Source of the DNA: Salvia splendens
Taxonomy: Eukaryota; Streptophyta; Magnoliopsida; Lamiales; Lamiaceae
NCBI RefSeq assembly: GCF_004379255.2
Contig: NC_056041.1
Coordinates: forward strand, 620,001 to 684,000
Length of the DNA stretch: 64,000 bases
Direction of reading: 5' to 3'
Part shown: positions 48,202-58,964 of the stretch, piece after piece
Numbering within the stretch: the stretch's first letter is position 1
How the letters are laid out: each line of letters opens with the position of its first letter
Position numbers and translations under genes: made by a program
Notes under the pieces: model-generated
Database searches by the model: none
Seen by the model: only the letters and a program-made list of their open reading frames with translations
What the model was told of the DNA's origin: nothing

Positions 48202-48289
48202 TAGTCTCTATGGTCAAGGCTAAAACGCAGCTTCTATGCCAAATATAGTCTCTATGGTCAAGGCTAAAACGCAGCTTCTACGCCAAATA
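48202..48289. repeat. 44-bp tandem duplication at the LRR stop codon
   Basis: Two units beginning TAGTCTCTATGGTCAAGG at 48202 and 48246, differing at one or two positions. The UAG that ends the LRR frame is the first three bases of unit 1. Confidence 0.9.
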
Positions 48290-49331
48290 AAATATCCAGG
48301 TGTGCCTGCTCAACAACGTACCAAATTGTCTGTCATTTCGAATTATTTTTTCGACATAGAATTTTGAAATAGCTACTCTACTTAGTTCGCTACTCTCTGA
48401 TTCTTTATTGCATCGGCAACATATACCTCAGCACATCATCATTCCTCTTAAAATTCTATGTCAGACCATAACTCTAGCGTGTGGTCTGGCTGCACCAGAC
48501 CTCTACCCGGATGTGGTCTGCGACCTCCACTAAGGTGTGAGTCCCAGCCCGTACCTCACCCTGCATACGTGGGGCTCCCTTCTTTTGTAGTCCGGCCCCA
48601 TTTTGTTTAACCATTTCCAATTTTCATAGGCTCATTCTTGGTATGATGGAATGGAATGTGATTCCTATTTTCATTCTATTCCATTTACTTGTTATGATAG
48701 AACGAGGAGAATGAAATGAAAATGCCAAAAAATTGTCATTTTGTTCTTATTTTCATTCCATTTCATCATCAAGAAGAAAGTACTTTTTTATTCCATTTCA
48801 TCATCAAGAAGAAAGTACTTTCTTGATATGATATGATGGAATGAAATGTGATTCCTACATACATCCTATTCATTTGCTTGATAAGATGAATAGATTAGGA
48901 GGAGAATGAATTGAAAATGCAAAAATATTCGTTTCATTCCCACCCCTCAATTCATTTTAATACCAAGAAGGGCCTTAATTTCTGTGCCTAAAAAACATTT
49001 CAATATAATAAGATGAATGAAGTGTTATTCATTCTTTATTTAAAATAAAATATGAGACTTATTCATTGACAAAGGTAGTAGTATTTCATTACCAAGAGCA
49101 ACACCACAAATTTTTTCACACTAAAAAAACAAGTAATGACTGGCATTCAAATTCAAGATATAAGTCAGGTGGAAGAAAAAGAAAGGATCTGGATATTACA
49201 TTCAGCAGAGAGAGTAGAAGGATAAATAAAATACAAGTAATATTTTATACACAGTCCAAATAAGTTAATTTCAGTCATCGCTCTGGGATTTTCATAATAT
49301 TACCGACTTTCCTTCATCGTATGATGGCTGC
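48290..49331. other. Spacer between convergent LRR pseudogene and LACS
   Basis: No gene. A 35-bp tandem repeat ('ttccatttcatcatcaagaa' units) is at 48756-48825, within a longer field of TTCATTCCATT-like words (48640-48970). A GC-richer stretch at 48480-48600 has no recognisable identity. Confidence 0.55.
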
Positions 49332-52300
49332 TTATTTCAAGTTCTTGTACATGTTGTCAACAGCATTCTGCAACAACACAAGTACCATAATCACTATCAT
49401 AATAAGCGCAAATTGATAGTAAGCACAACATTTTACAGATATAAGTAATATGGCCAGCTTACTTTTTGATTGACCTAGATGAATAAAAATAGTACTACTA
49501 TAGGATATTGTTCTTGTTTATTGGAGCTTTAGGATATCTCAAAATAATAATGATAAATTAGGGTTAATTGTATGTAAAATTAAAAGTTTGGTAAAATTCA
49601 ACTTTTATAATTTAATTGACAAATCTCAAAATTTCAAAACTTCTCAATCGTCCGACAACTTTTTCCTGGCAAATGCGATGCTAAGTTGGCACTAGAAGGT
49701 AAATTTTCAGTCATGTGGATGAAAAGTGATGCAAGTGTGTATTAATGTAACAACATGAACAATGACCAACTAGACAATGTCATATTGAGCCTAAAAATCT
49801 AAAATAAAATATTTTTGGTCAAATGGGACAATTGAATTTTTTAAAATTTGTGATTTATTTATGTAAATTTCAGAAATTATTTATTCTTTGTGATTTTAAA
49901 TTCATAATCTTGTTAGAGAGGTGAGAAACGACCCACCTGGTAGTACTTGAGCATCTGGGGCCTTTTAATCTTGAACGTTGGCGTGATAAGGCCTCGTTCC
50001 AAGTCGAACGGAACGGGATCAAGGTGGACAGCTTTGATGAATTCAAAACCCTTCAACTGCAACATATGGTAGGCTTAGACTTCACATTAAAAGCTTTTCA
50101 AATAAGGTATAATTGTCATTTAATCACTAACTTTTCATCGACTCCTATAACATTTGAAACTGTAATATAAAATCCAAACTTTTTAAATTTTTCACAATTG
50201 TCACACGATGGCAAAGTCAAATATGATGTGGCGACAAAACAACGAATAATTGGTTTTGCCATATTAGTTTAGGTTTGACCATTTTGCGACAATTGCGAAA
50301 AATGAAAAATTATGCTAAAATTCAAAAGTTTGGATTGACTAGAATCCAACGAAAATTTATTGTTCAAATATAACTGAAACACATCGAAGTCCATAGGAAG
50401 TTAAAGAAGAGAAGAAACCTTTTTTTCTTTTCCGATCCTTGCAAGCTCTCCAACAAAGTATTGTTTTACTTTGGGATTTTCACATAGAGTCTCGAAGTCC
50501 CCTGATTCACCATTCTGTGCAGCCCATTGCTCCACTGCTTGTTTGCTTGGGTTTATTATAGCAACAAGGCAAGACTCGAAGCTGTTCCCATACACCCATA
50601 TCTGCAACAGTAAAAACACTATGAAACTCAGACAACCTGAAGTAGCACGTTTAACAGTATTGGAAGTTCTTCATGGGAACGTTCGATGTTCCATTGAGTT
50701 TATGACACTGATATGGAGTGATTTGATAGACGTATCAACATACGAAGCATATTGCACAACTGGCAAGAAGTTACTAAAAAACAACAGCATGCAGAACGAG
50801 AAAACAGAGATAGGAAATAGTAAAGAAAGATAAATACTGCTAATTCCACATAAAAATAGTTGAACTCAAACTTTATTTTTTAATAGTGCAAATGTAGAAG
50901 TTAACGCAATAACAGTCGCACGTACCGAGTCAATGGCAGAAACTAGACCATAGATGTTTTCCAAGTTCTCTACTGCAACATATTCTCCTTGTGAGAGTTT
51001 GAAAATGTTCTTCTTACGATCAATAATTTTCAAGCTGCCATCTGCCTGCCATTCACCAACATCACCTACAAAAAACAAGATTTCTGGATATAAGAAAACA
51101 AAACTAAGAATTGAGACCAATCCCATATGATCATTGCATTAGCAACCTGTGTGAAACCAGCCGTCAACAAAGACTTCTTTGGTTAGGTCTTCACGTTTGT
51201 AGTAGCCAGAAAACAGGGTATCCCCCCTTACACACACTTCTCCACGTGGTTTGCTCGAAAGTGCATCATATCCCATTTCAGGAACAGATTCCAGACAAAC
51301 ATCCACATTAGGCACTGGAGGTCCCACTGTGCCCAGCATATTCAACTCATCCGGTATTGAAACAAATGTACCAGCACAAGTTTCTGTCAAGCCTACACGC
51401 ATGCAAAACGAAAAAACAAACACGTCAAGACACCAACCGTTACAACAATCAATCACCAATTGAAGTCCAGAAAAACTGTATGCAACCAACATCCCATGGT
51501 AAGTTTGCAAAGACATGTCATAGTCGACTCTTTAATAGAATATTTAAGCAGTCTTTGACTCTTTGAAGGGTCAGCTGTACAAATTAACAGACAGTTCAAG
51601 TAACATTGAGTAAGCAAGATTAAATCATTTTGCATGTAAATACATGTAAACTTTAGTTGCCATCTTTTGGATAAAACCAACAAAAGGGTGTGTCAAGAGG
51701 TGCTGCTCCAGATAAAGGAATATACCATATCCCTGAAGAACATAAGAACATGTCACAACTCTCAGATACTCTTCTACATGCGAGGCAAGAGGTGCTGCTC
51801 CAGATAAGATAAGCCTTACATTACCCCCAAGACCTTGCTTTACCTGAAAGAGCATACCAGGAGAGTGAAGTCATGCATATGTGACAACTTAGATAGATAT
51901 GAAGACCATAAAAAAAAACTACCTTGCTGAAGACAACTTTGTCACACAGTGGAGCTGCCTCAGCATGCTTATGACCCTTTTTCATGTGACGTAGTTTTCT
52001 GGAAAACATGAGTTTGATATGCAGGTATTAGAACCAAGAAAACAAGATAATGCCCTACAACTAAAGTACAGAGCTCACAGCTTGAGAGCACAGTGAGAGA
52101 ATAAATCTAACGGTTAGGCCCAACAGAGGCTTATTCACTAATGATAAGTATAAATAAACATGAAAATGTTTCATGAAGTGAACTTTAATACTCCCCTCCG
52201 TTCCGCGGTAGTTGAGTCGTTTCATTTTCTGCACTCGTTTTGGAAAAATGATAATAAATAGTTAATGTAGAGAGAAAGTAAAGTAAGAGAGAGAATAACT

Positions 52301-55300
52301 TAGATAAGTCTCTTCTCTATATTATTCTCTCTCTTACTTTACTCATTCTCGACTTTAACTATTTATTATCATTTTTCCAAAATGAGTGCAGAAAATGAAA
52401 TGACTCAACTACCGTGGAACGGAGGGAGTAGTTGGTAAGGAATATTACAAAACTTTTTTCATGTACCAGTACTTTGTAGTACTACGTTTTTGTTCTTGTT
52501 TTTATCCTTTTTCATCAATCAGAAACTTTAGTAAGGGAAAATGCATGAGAACTTACAAAGAGTAAGCAAGATTAAACATGGTTTTTTTAATGAAACCACC
52601 TGCAGATATCCTCTGTTGCAAACCTGAAATAAAGATCGAACACAAGGTCACTGAGAAAAGCAGAATCCAGAGTCCAATCCTGGGTCTCGGTGGTTTTAAA
52701 GGGGCCTCAGTGGAGCACATTGATTGAAACAATGAACCTATAACTTTGTGAGTTTATTTGCTGGATATTGGATCTTTTGTCACAAATTAAAATTTTGTAT
52801 AATGTGTTATCAATCATGAGGGAAAAGGCAATCCTTCAATATAGTATTCCAATCAGCAACTCGCATTCCCATCTCAAACAAATTAGTCAGTCAATTATCA
52901 GCAACATATATGCAGAAGGACAGGTACCAACCTGAATAAATTCTATCTAATACGCGGGGAACTGCGCAGAAAATTGTTGGCTTAAGCTCCACTATATCTT
53001 CAGTTAATAACTTTACATCCTGTGAATAAGAAAGTATCATCCTTCCATCAGTCATGCTCTCTCTATTGTTTAAAATATGAAATATAACCTCCTTACCCCA
53101 CGCCAAAATCCAATTGAGGCCCCATGATTAATGAAACACTCTTCAATAACACGATCAAAGATATGGGCCAATGGAAGATATGATAGATACACATCATTTA
53201 TGGTCAACTGCAAAATATACAAGAATGAAAATTGCAGCTTTTTTGTCAAATATTGTTCAGGAATAAGAACAGTTAGATTAGATTAATGTCTCCCAACTGA
53301 ATTATACAAGTAATGAGGGAATCAAATAGATAGGTAGCTACCGATTCATTGACACTCTCTAATAAGCGTTTTACTCCAGCTATCAAAGTGACAATGCTGT
53401 TGTTAGAAATCATGACACCCTTGGGGTCTCCAGTGGTACCACTAGTATACATTATAGTGCAAATGTCGCTTTTCTTTTTCACTGGAAGTTCAAAGTCCTT
53501 ATTTGATCCCTGCACAAGATAAATGGAGGAGACTTATATATGATGTCGTGTCAAAACCAAAGTGTTTCCAACTAATAGGGGCCGCAGACTAGATGGTGAC
53601 AAGAATCCATCTTCTAACACGAAGGAAAGCAGTAACAGATTAACACCATCTGCTTACCAGTGACAAAAATTCATCCCAAGAATACATAGTCGCCCCATAT
53701 TTTTCAGCTTCTTCCTTCTGTTGAGGAGTAGCCTTCCCGAAGCTCACAATTGCTGAAAATGAAGTTGTAAACTCATCATTATAACAAACACTAACATGAA
53801 TGCAAAATGCTCAAGGAATTATGAATCCACAAGGTACTTACTTTTCAAGTAATTTGCTGAACCTGGAAATGTTTTCAAAAGCTGCAAAAATAGCAGTGTA
53901 GTGTGCATAAGTTACTTGTACTGATATCCTGGTAAAATCTATCAAATATTTAAATACTGAGATGCAGAATCTAATATATGAATTCGTTTCAGTATATTCA
54001 TCAATAACATTGTATTCTAATAAGAATAATAATGACAAGAACTTCCATATTACATACTATAATACAAACTATTAGGAGATTTTTCTGCTTCTTTAATTTA
54101 ACAAATGTACCTCGGAGATCTTTTTCTCTTCTACAAAGGCTAGTGTGACTTCAGCATGACAGATGATGAACTCAATTGCCCCAGCCCCTGAACCATACAA
54201 AGGGAATAATTAACTATATGGCTGAATATCTACTTCTGGTGTTTAAACCTCTAAACTTGTGTTTCATCTGCTCACATTATGACAACTATAGTAAAGGAGG
54301 GATTGATTACATACCTAACGTGTCATACAGAGGGACACAATAGAGACCATGAGCATTACAAGCCTGCAGAAATATCACAAGTTAGCAAAGAAAAACTATT
54401 TCTTGATAATAGTGATACCTTTCAATGCCTCAGGCCCGAGGGCATATAACAATTAACAATAGATGGGATGGATGTACTTGGAGTGAAATGAAGTAATATT
54501 GACATATATATATAGATTTTTAGGATGCAATGCATATTTATACATAGAATAAGAGCAGTCAAAGGTATAGATCCATTTGTGATTGAACACCCGTATACAG
54601 ATGTAAAAGACAAGGGATGAATGAAGGAAGCAAGAAATTCTTGATATACCTCCATACTCATAATCCACTCAGGTGAATTGGCACCATAGATTCCACAACG
54701 TCCTCCCTAACATAATTAGCCAGTTAGAGGGAGGGTGAGATGGAAACCATTACACTACAACAAACTGATAAAAATTGCAATTTCATCACTTAATTATTAT
54801 TGCAATTTCATGTCTAAAAACATAAACGGTGGAAGCGTTTAGATGCCCTTACTAAAACTGGAAAAAGAACAGGTGTGAATTACATCTAGTTGTTAACAGT
54901 GACTTACTGCAATGATAAGTATTAACTACATAGTAGCTATAGTTTAGATTTCCAGCCAGATGATTCTTTTTTAGAGAACATAGCAATTTTTTTCCTTTTT
55001 CTTTTTAACATAGCAATTTGACAATGTGCCTTTTATAGGGTAGAAAAATATAACAACTAGATTAGGTAAGCTAGTCTATAACTACAACTCAAAAAAAAGC
55101 TAGTCCAGTGATACTTACTTGCTCGATGCCAATACTGCGGATGGAGTTACCAACTTTCAGAACTATGTTGTACACCTCTCTGTAAGTCATCCATAAATAT
55201 TTACCTGGCTGGTTAGGTAGACCAATAATGATGCTTAGCCAACATGTTTCCATGGAAGGAGATAAAAGAAAACACATTGTAGAAAAATTTAGGGAAATTT

Positions 55301-56868
55301 GAAGTTTGAAATATAAACAACTCTTTTGTTGACCAGTAGCACGTACCTTCCCATTGACAATTTCACGGCGACCAAGCATCTTGTTATTGGGATATTTCTC
55401 TACCGACAAACTGCACCATAAAGCAGGTGAAGTGTTTAGGAAGGTAATTTAGTAAACACTAAACAGGAAGCTCGGAAACTCTCTAAGAGATGCAGCATGT
55501 GTCGGATACACTATTAAGTTTGCATCTTATTCATGTACTAGTTTATGGATTTTTGTAAATTTATATCACGATTATTATTATTGCTCTTAGTAGAAGAATC
55601 AGAAGTATATTTTGTTCTTTTTTTGGTATTCTTTGGAGGGTAGAGGGGCATAGACTTCTAATATCTTGACTACGTTTTCTGGAAATCCAGTGATTTTAGT
55701 TTTCTTTCATGTATGAACATATATCTACTTGAGACAATCCATAAAGATTATACAACCAGCACAAATTGAAGATGTACACCCACACAAATAAGAGAAGTAA
55801 ATTTGATATTTGTTCTTCAGGGGTTATTGCAAGTATATTGAGAATTTCTGACTCTTAGTCATCAAATTGTATCTCCCATTTCATGTTCATACTAGTGATT
55901 GCATGCCAGGTCAATTAGGAAGAAGAAAAACTTCATATAATGAGGGATAATGAATATCCAGATCGTAGATGTCAACGATGCTAGAACATGATGCCAAAAA
56001 GGCGATATGCTCTATGCATATAATCATATTTAAATTCCGTAAATTCAGTTCTAATAAGATAAAAACAGCACTGTCTCATCAGTCATGGGCCCCCACAGCT
56101 TTAAACCTTTCTCAATCAAAAGTTGTTCCCGTGCACGCATCTTCTAGAGACCAGATTCAATTGCATAAAACAAAATGTTTCAATTCAAAACCATTGCGAA
56201 CAAAAAATAAGCACTAATCTCCAAAGTGAAATCAGCTCCAAATTCAACAATTCGCAGATAAACGGAAACGCTGAGCTCACAGAATCAGTAGTGTTACACA
56301 GCACATCGCAACAGTAGACGGATTCAGTTCTAATAAGATAAAACACCACTATCTCATCCGTCATATCTCAGTCAAAAAGTTGATTCGATGCACGCATCTT
56401 CTACAGGTTCAGATTCAATCGCACAAAACAAAATGTTTCAAATCAAAACCCTCACGAACATAAAACAAGCACTAATCTCTAAACACAGCTAAATCAGCTC
56501 CAAATTCAACAATTCGCAGATAAACACAAACGCTGAGCTCCACATAGAATCATTAAACAACAAACCACATCTAAACAGTTGACGGATTCAAAACACAGGC
56601 ATCATCATCACACTCACGAAAACACGAGCAAACGTTGACAAATCCAAACCGAAAGTAAAATCACAAACGATTCCGTAGTTCTCAGATCAAAAGCATAGAT
56701 TAAAACAAAATCGCACCGGAAAATATCCCAGCAGCTGTCAAGTCCGGGAATCGGAGCCGGAAAACTATCCTTAGCATAAATGCTCCGATAAACCGGTCCG
56801 GTCGACGGCTTTCCGTCCTTGGCAGGCTTCCCTGGCTCAACTTCCACGATATACTTGTCCTTCGCCAT
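49332..56868 (-). CDS. LACS4: Long-chain acyl-CoA synthetase, LACS3/4/5-type
   Basis: Nineteen exons (minus): 56868-56717, 55410-55347, 55208-55119, 54706-54650, 54363-54315, 54187-54111, 53881-53842, 53752-53658, 53509-53342, 53207-53097, 53019-52932, 52623-52557, 51998-51923, 51843-51726, 51392-51147, 51065-50926, 50601-50419, 50056-49937 and 49367-49332. All borders are GT-AG and phases close to 658 aa, close to the family length. The enzyme activates C16-C18 fatty acids to acyl-CoA with ATP via an acyl-AMP. The AMP-binding P-loop motif [11 protein letters not shown] is at 229-239. GYGLTE is near 416-421, HTGD near 497-500, then [18 protein letters not shown]. The N-terminus lacks a transit peptide and the ending [11 protein letters not shown] is not a peroxisomal signal. 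This fits ER-associated LACS; closest by recalled motifs is LACS4, but 3/4/5 are not separable here. Confidence 0.95.
52191..52428. mobile_element. Near-perfect hairpin Stowaway MITE in a LACS intron
   Basis: 238 bp between TA duplications (52189-52190 and 52429-52430). The arms CTCCCCTCCGTTCCGCGGTA / TACCGTGGAACGGAGGGAG pair along almost the whole element with only scattered mismatches. It lies in intron 12 (51999-52556). The LACS pre-mRNA would carry the hairpin until splicing. Confidence 0.92.
56043..56590. repeat. Tandem duplication of about 270-280 bp in LACS intron 1
   Basis: Two diverged copies start 'attcagttctaataagata' at 56043 and 56322; shared blocks include 'tcagctccaaattcaacaat' with 'tcgcagataaac', and a third start 'gacggattca' at 56581. 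Introns near the start codon often boost expression in plants, so doubling could matter; that is inference. Confidence 0.85.
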
Positions 56869-56910
56869 TTTCAAATCTCTCTCTGTCTCCGTAGAAGAAA
56901 TGTGAGTGTA

Positions 56911-56920
56911 AATATATAGT
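56911..56920 (-). promoter_or_regulatory. Candidate TATA element of LACS
   Basis: The minus strand reads ACTATATATT about 45 bp before the start codon, with a second TATATAC further upstream at about 56920-56930. The box implies a very short 5' UTR, or transcription starts further upstream. Confidence 0.35.
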
Positions 56921-57306
56921 ATATACACACACGAGAATTCGTAATGAGGCTAAGGCTTAAAACGTTGAAATTCGCTAGTTTTTCCCAGTAAATACTGTAG
57001 TTGACTTCAAGGCAAAATACGAAGAGGAGACGAGATCTGTATTTTCTACTCCAATTTGTGGTGTACAGAATTCATTTTATTTACGTAATTTCTTTAAAAG
57101 GGCATTTATGTCAAAATACAAAAATATACGCGGTTCTAATTTCACATATCAACTTCAAATTTAAATTCCACCTATAAACACGTCATTTTCCGTTTTTTGC
57201 GAAAATTATACTCTATTAATATTTGATCATCTTACACACAAGGATTATTATTTAAATTTCAATCACATTTCATTCTAAATTGGTATCATATCAGAGTTGA
57301 TTAGTA

Positions 57307-57580
57307 CTCATTATATCCCCTCTCATGTGATGGATTTCTTTTCGACACGAGAATTAAGAAAATTACATATATTGAGTTAAAGTTGAGAGAGTAAGTATAA
57401 GAGAGAAAAAAGTAAGAGAGATAAAAAGAGAATAAAATAAGAAAGAGAGAATAAAGTAAGATATAATTAATAAAGTAAAAGATGGTTGAAGTTTTGTTTT
57501 TAGATAAAAAGATAAATCAATCACTTGAGATAGGACAAATCGAAATGGAAAGTTGATCACTTGAGATGAGATGGAGTGAG
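57307..57580. mobile_element. Degenerate Stowaway-like MITE
   Basis: Left end CTCATTATATCCCCTCTCATGT and right end ACTTGAGATGAGATGGAGTGAG are inverted repeats with TA flanks. The interior is purine-rich with repeated GTAAGAGAGA words. The window start (about 1-247) looks related. Confidence 0.55.
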
Positions 57581-57992
57581 TATTTGATTGTGTAAGAAGA
57601 AATCACCAAATTTTACACATGTAGAGCTTATTCGTTGGCAATCAAAGTCAAATTGCTAGATTAAATACATGTAATATATTGGTAATACGTTGTTATATAT
57701 CAACATGTATCGCTATATGGATAACCATGACAAGGTAAAATAAAATAAATTATAATCCAAGTGCGATGTTTAATTGTATATATTTTAAGGATATATATCA
57801 AATTTATCCAAATGATTAATTATTGAAAAGGTTAGAAAAAAATTGTTATGTTACACTACAAAAATTAGAATAAATTTACTAACTTTTTAAATAATAAGAT
57901 ATAATCACGAGTTTTATGAAATTATGAAATCACTAGACATTAGACTGTATTATGCATACGTGTCTATCTGTGACTAATTTTCTTATTCATTA

Positions 57993-58670
57993 GAGCATCG
58001 AATATAGCCTAGCCATAGTCTAGCTATAAACTCCTCATGTCACATCATCAGCACTAAAAATCCTCCTGCCACATCATCAAAACAAGCAAATAGCAATAGC
58101 CTAGCCACATCACTCAAAATTATATAAAACAAATAATTAACAATCACACAAAATACGGAATTAAATTTACGACACAGATACGAGAAATTTCAATTATATT
58201 ATTAAAATTAAAAAAGTACATTAAGTAACAAAAATTACATTAATTAAAAAAAATTACATTAATTAAAAAAACCCCGTCTCCGTCGCCGTCGCCCCCCAAC
58301 CGTGTCGCGGCGGCATTCAAATCGGCTCGCATGCTCACGAGCATTGTTATCCATTTCGCGTTGTTGCTCTTGTACAGAAATTAAGATAGAGAGAATACTC
58401 GTTAAAACAAGCGGTGCAAATGAAAATGACGTGCAAATCGCGTATATATAGTGTTTCGAAAAAAAAATCCGCTCGCCGATCGCTCGCCGATCCGGAGCAT
58501 GCAATGGCGGCCAGCGGATCGGCGAGCGCATCGGCCAGGGCTCGAAAATCAGCGTGCGCTGGCTGATTTTTTCGCCAAAATTCGGCTAGCCATCCACAAT
58601 GGTTCGGCGAGCGGACCAGCTAGCGCCGGGGATCGGCTAGCCGGTCTGCTCGCCGCCATTATGAATGCTC
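57993..58670. mobile_element. PIF/Harbinger-like MITE, 678 bp
   Basis: Flanked by TTA (57990-57992 and 58671-58673). Ends GAGCATCGAATATAGC and, reverse-complemented from the right, GAGCATTCATAATGGC. The right 250 bp is GC-rich with GCTCGCCGATC / GATCGGCGAGC words in both orientations and GGCTAGCC palindromes. A minus-strand frame at 58259-58531 could be a remnant or chance; I do not call it a gene. Confidence 0.8.
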
Positions 58671-58673
58671 TTA

Positions 58674-58926
58674 GAGGAGGGACCCCGTACATTATACTAG
58701 TTTGTACGGCTTCTATTCATTTCGAGAAGCTTTGATAATTTCCAACCTATAATTATTTTAAAAAATCATTAATTTTGTATGCAAAAGTCTTGCCTTGTGT
58801 TTGACTGCGAACACATTATAATTTATTAGTCAAAATCTTGGTTCATTATATACGCGTCTACTGTCTACTTGTTTTCTATACTCCTACTTTCCAATATCCC
58901 GTGCATTAAAAATTTGAAATGGTACC

Positions 58927-58964
<38 letters not shown>

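Larger units (their letters stand above)
44324..48204 (+). pseudogene. Leucine-rich-repeat (RNI-like) gene with disrupting lesions
   Basis: Exon-like segments: 44324-44484, 45040-45186, 46015-46232, 46796-47239, 47336-47833 and 48117-48204, with good GT-AG borders. Conserved text includes MESLLVRMCIDAA at the start, LRRs such as LKEMDLSRCSKITDAGIQHL and LEILDLRGCWLL, and a C-terminal DQRLKYSREELLSLQ, a layout found in plant cytosolic/nuclear LRR proteins without an F-box. Lesions: segment 2 changes frame between DAEWMAF and the motif FRYLNSLILADCH; segment 4 changes frame after LNMS (47.0 kb); segment 5 has an in-frame UGA inside HLSL-SVSLT (near 47495); and repeats expected between about 47190 and 47336 are missing. 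The product would be cut at about residue 90. Assembly error could explain single lesions but hardly all of them. Confidence 0.75.
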
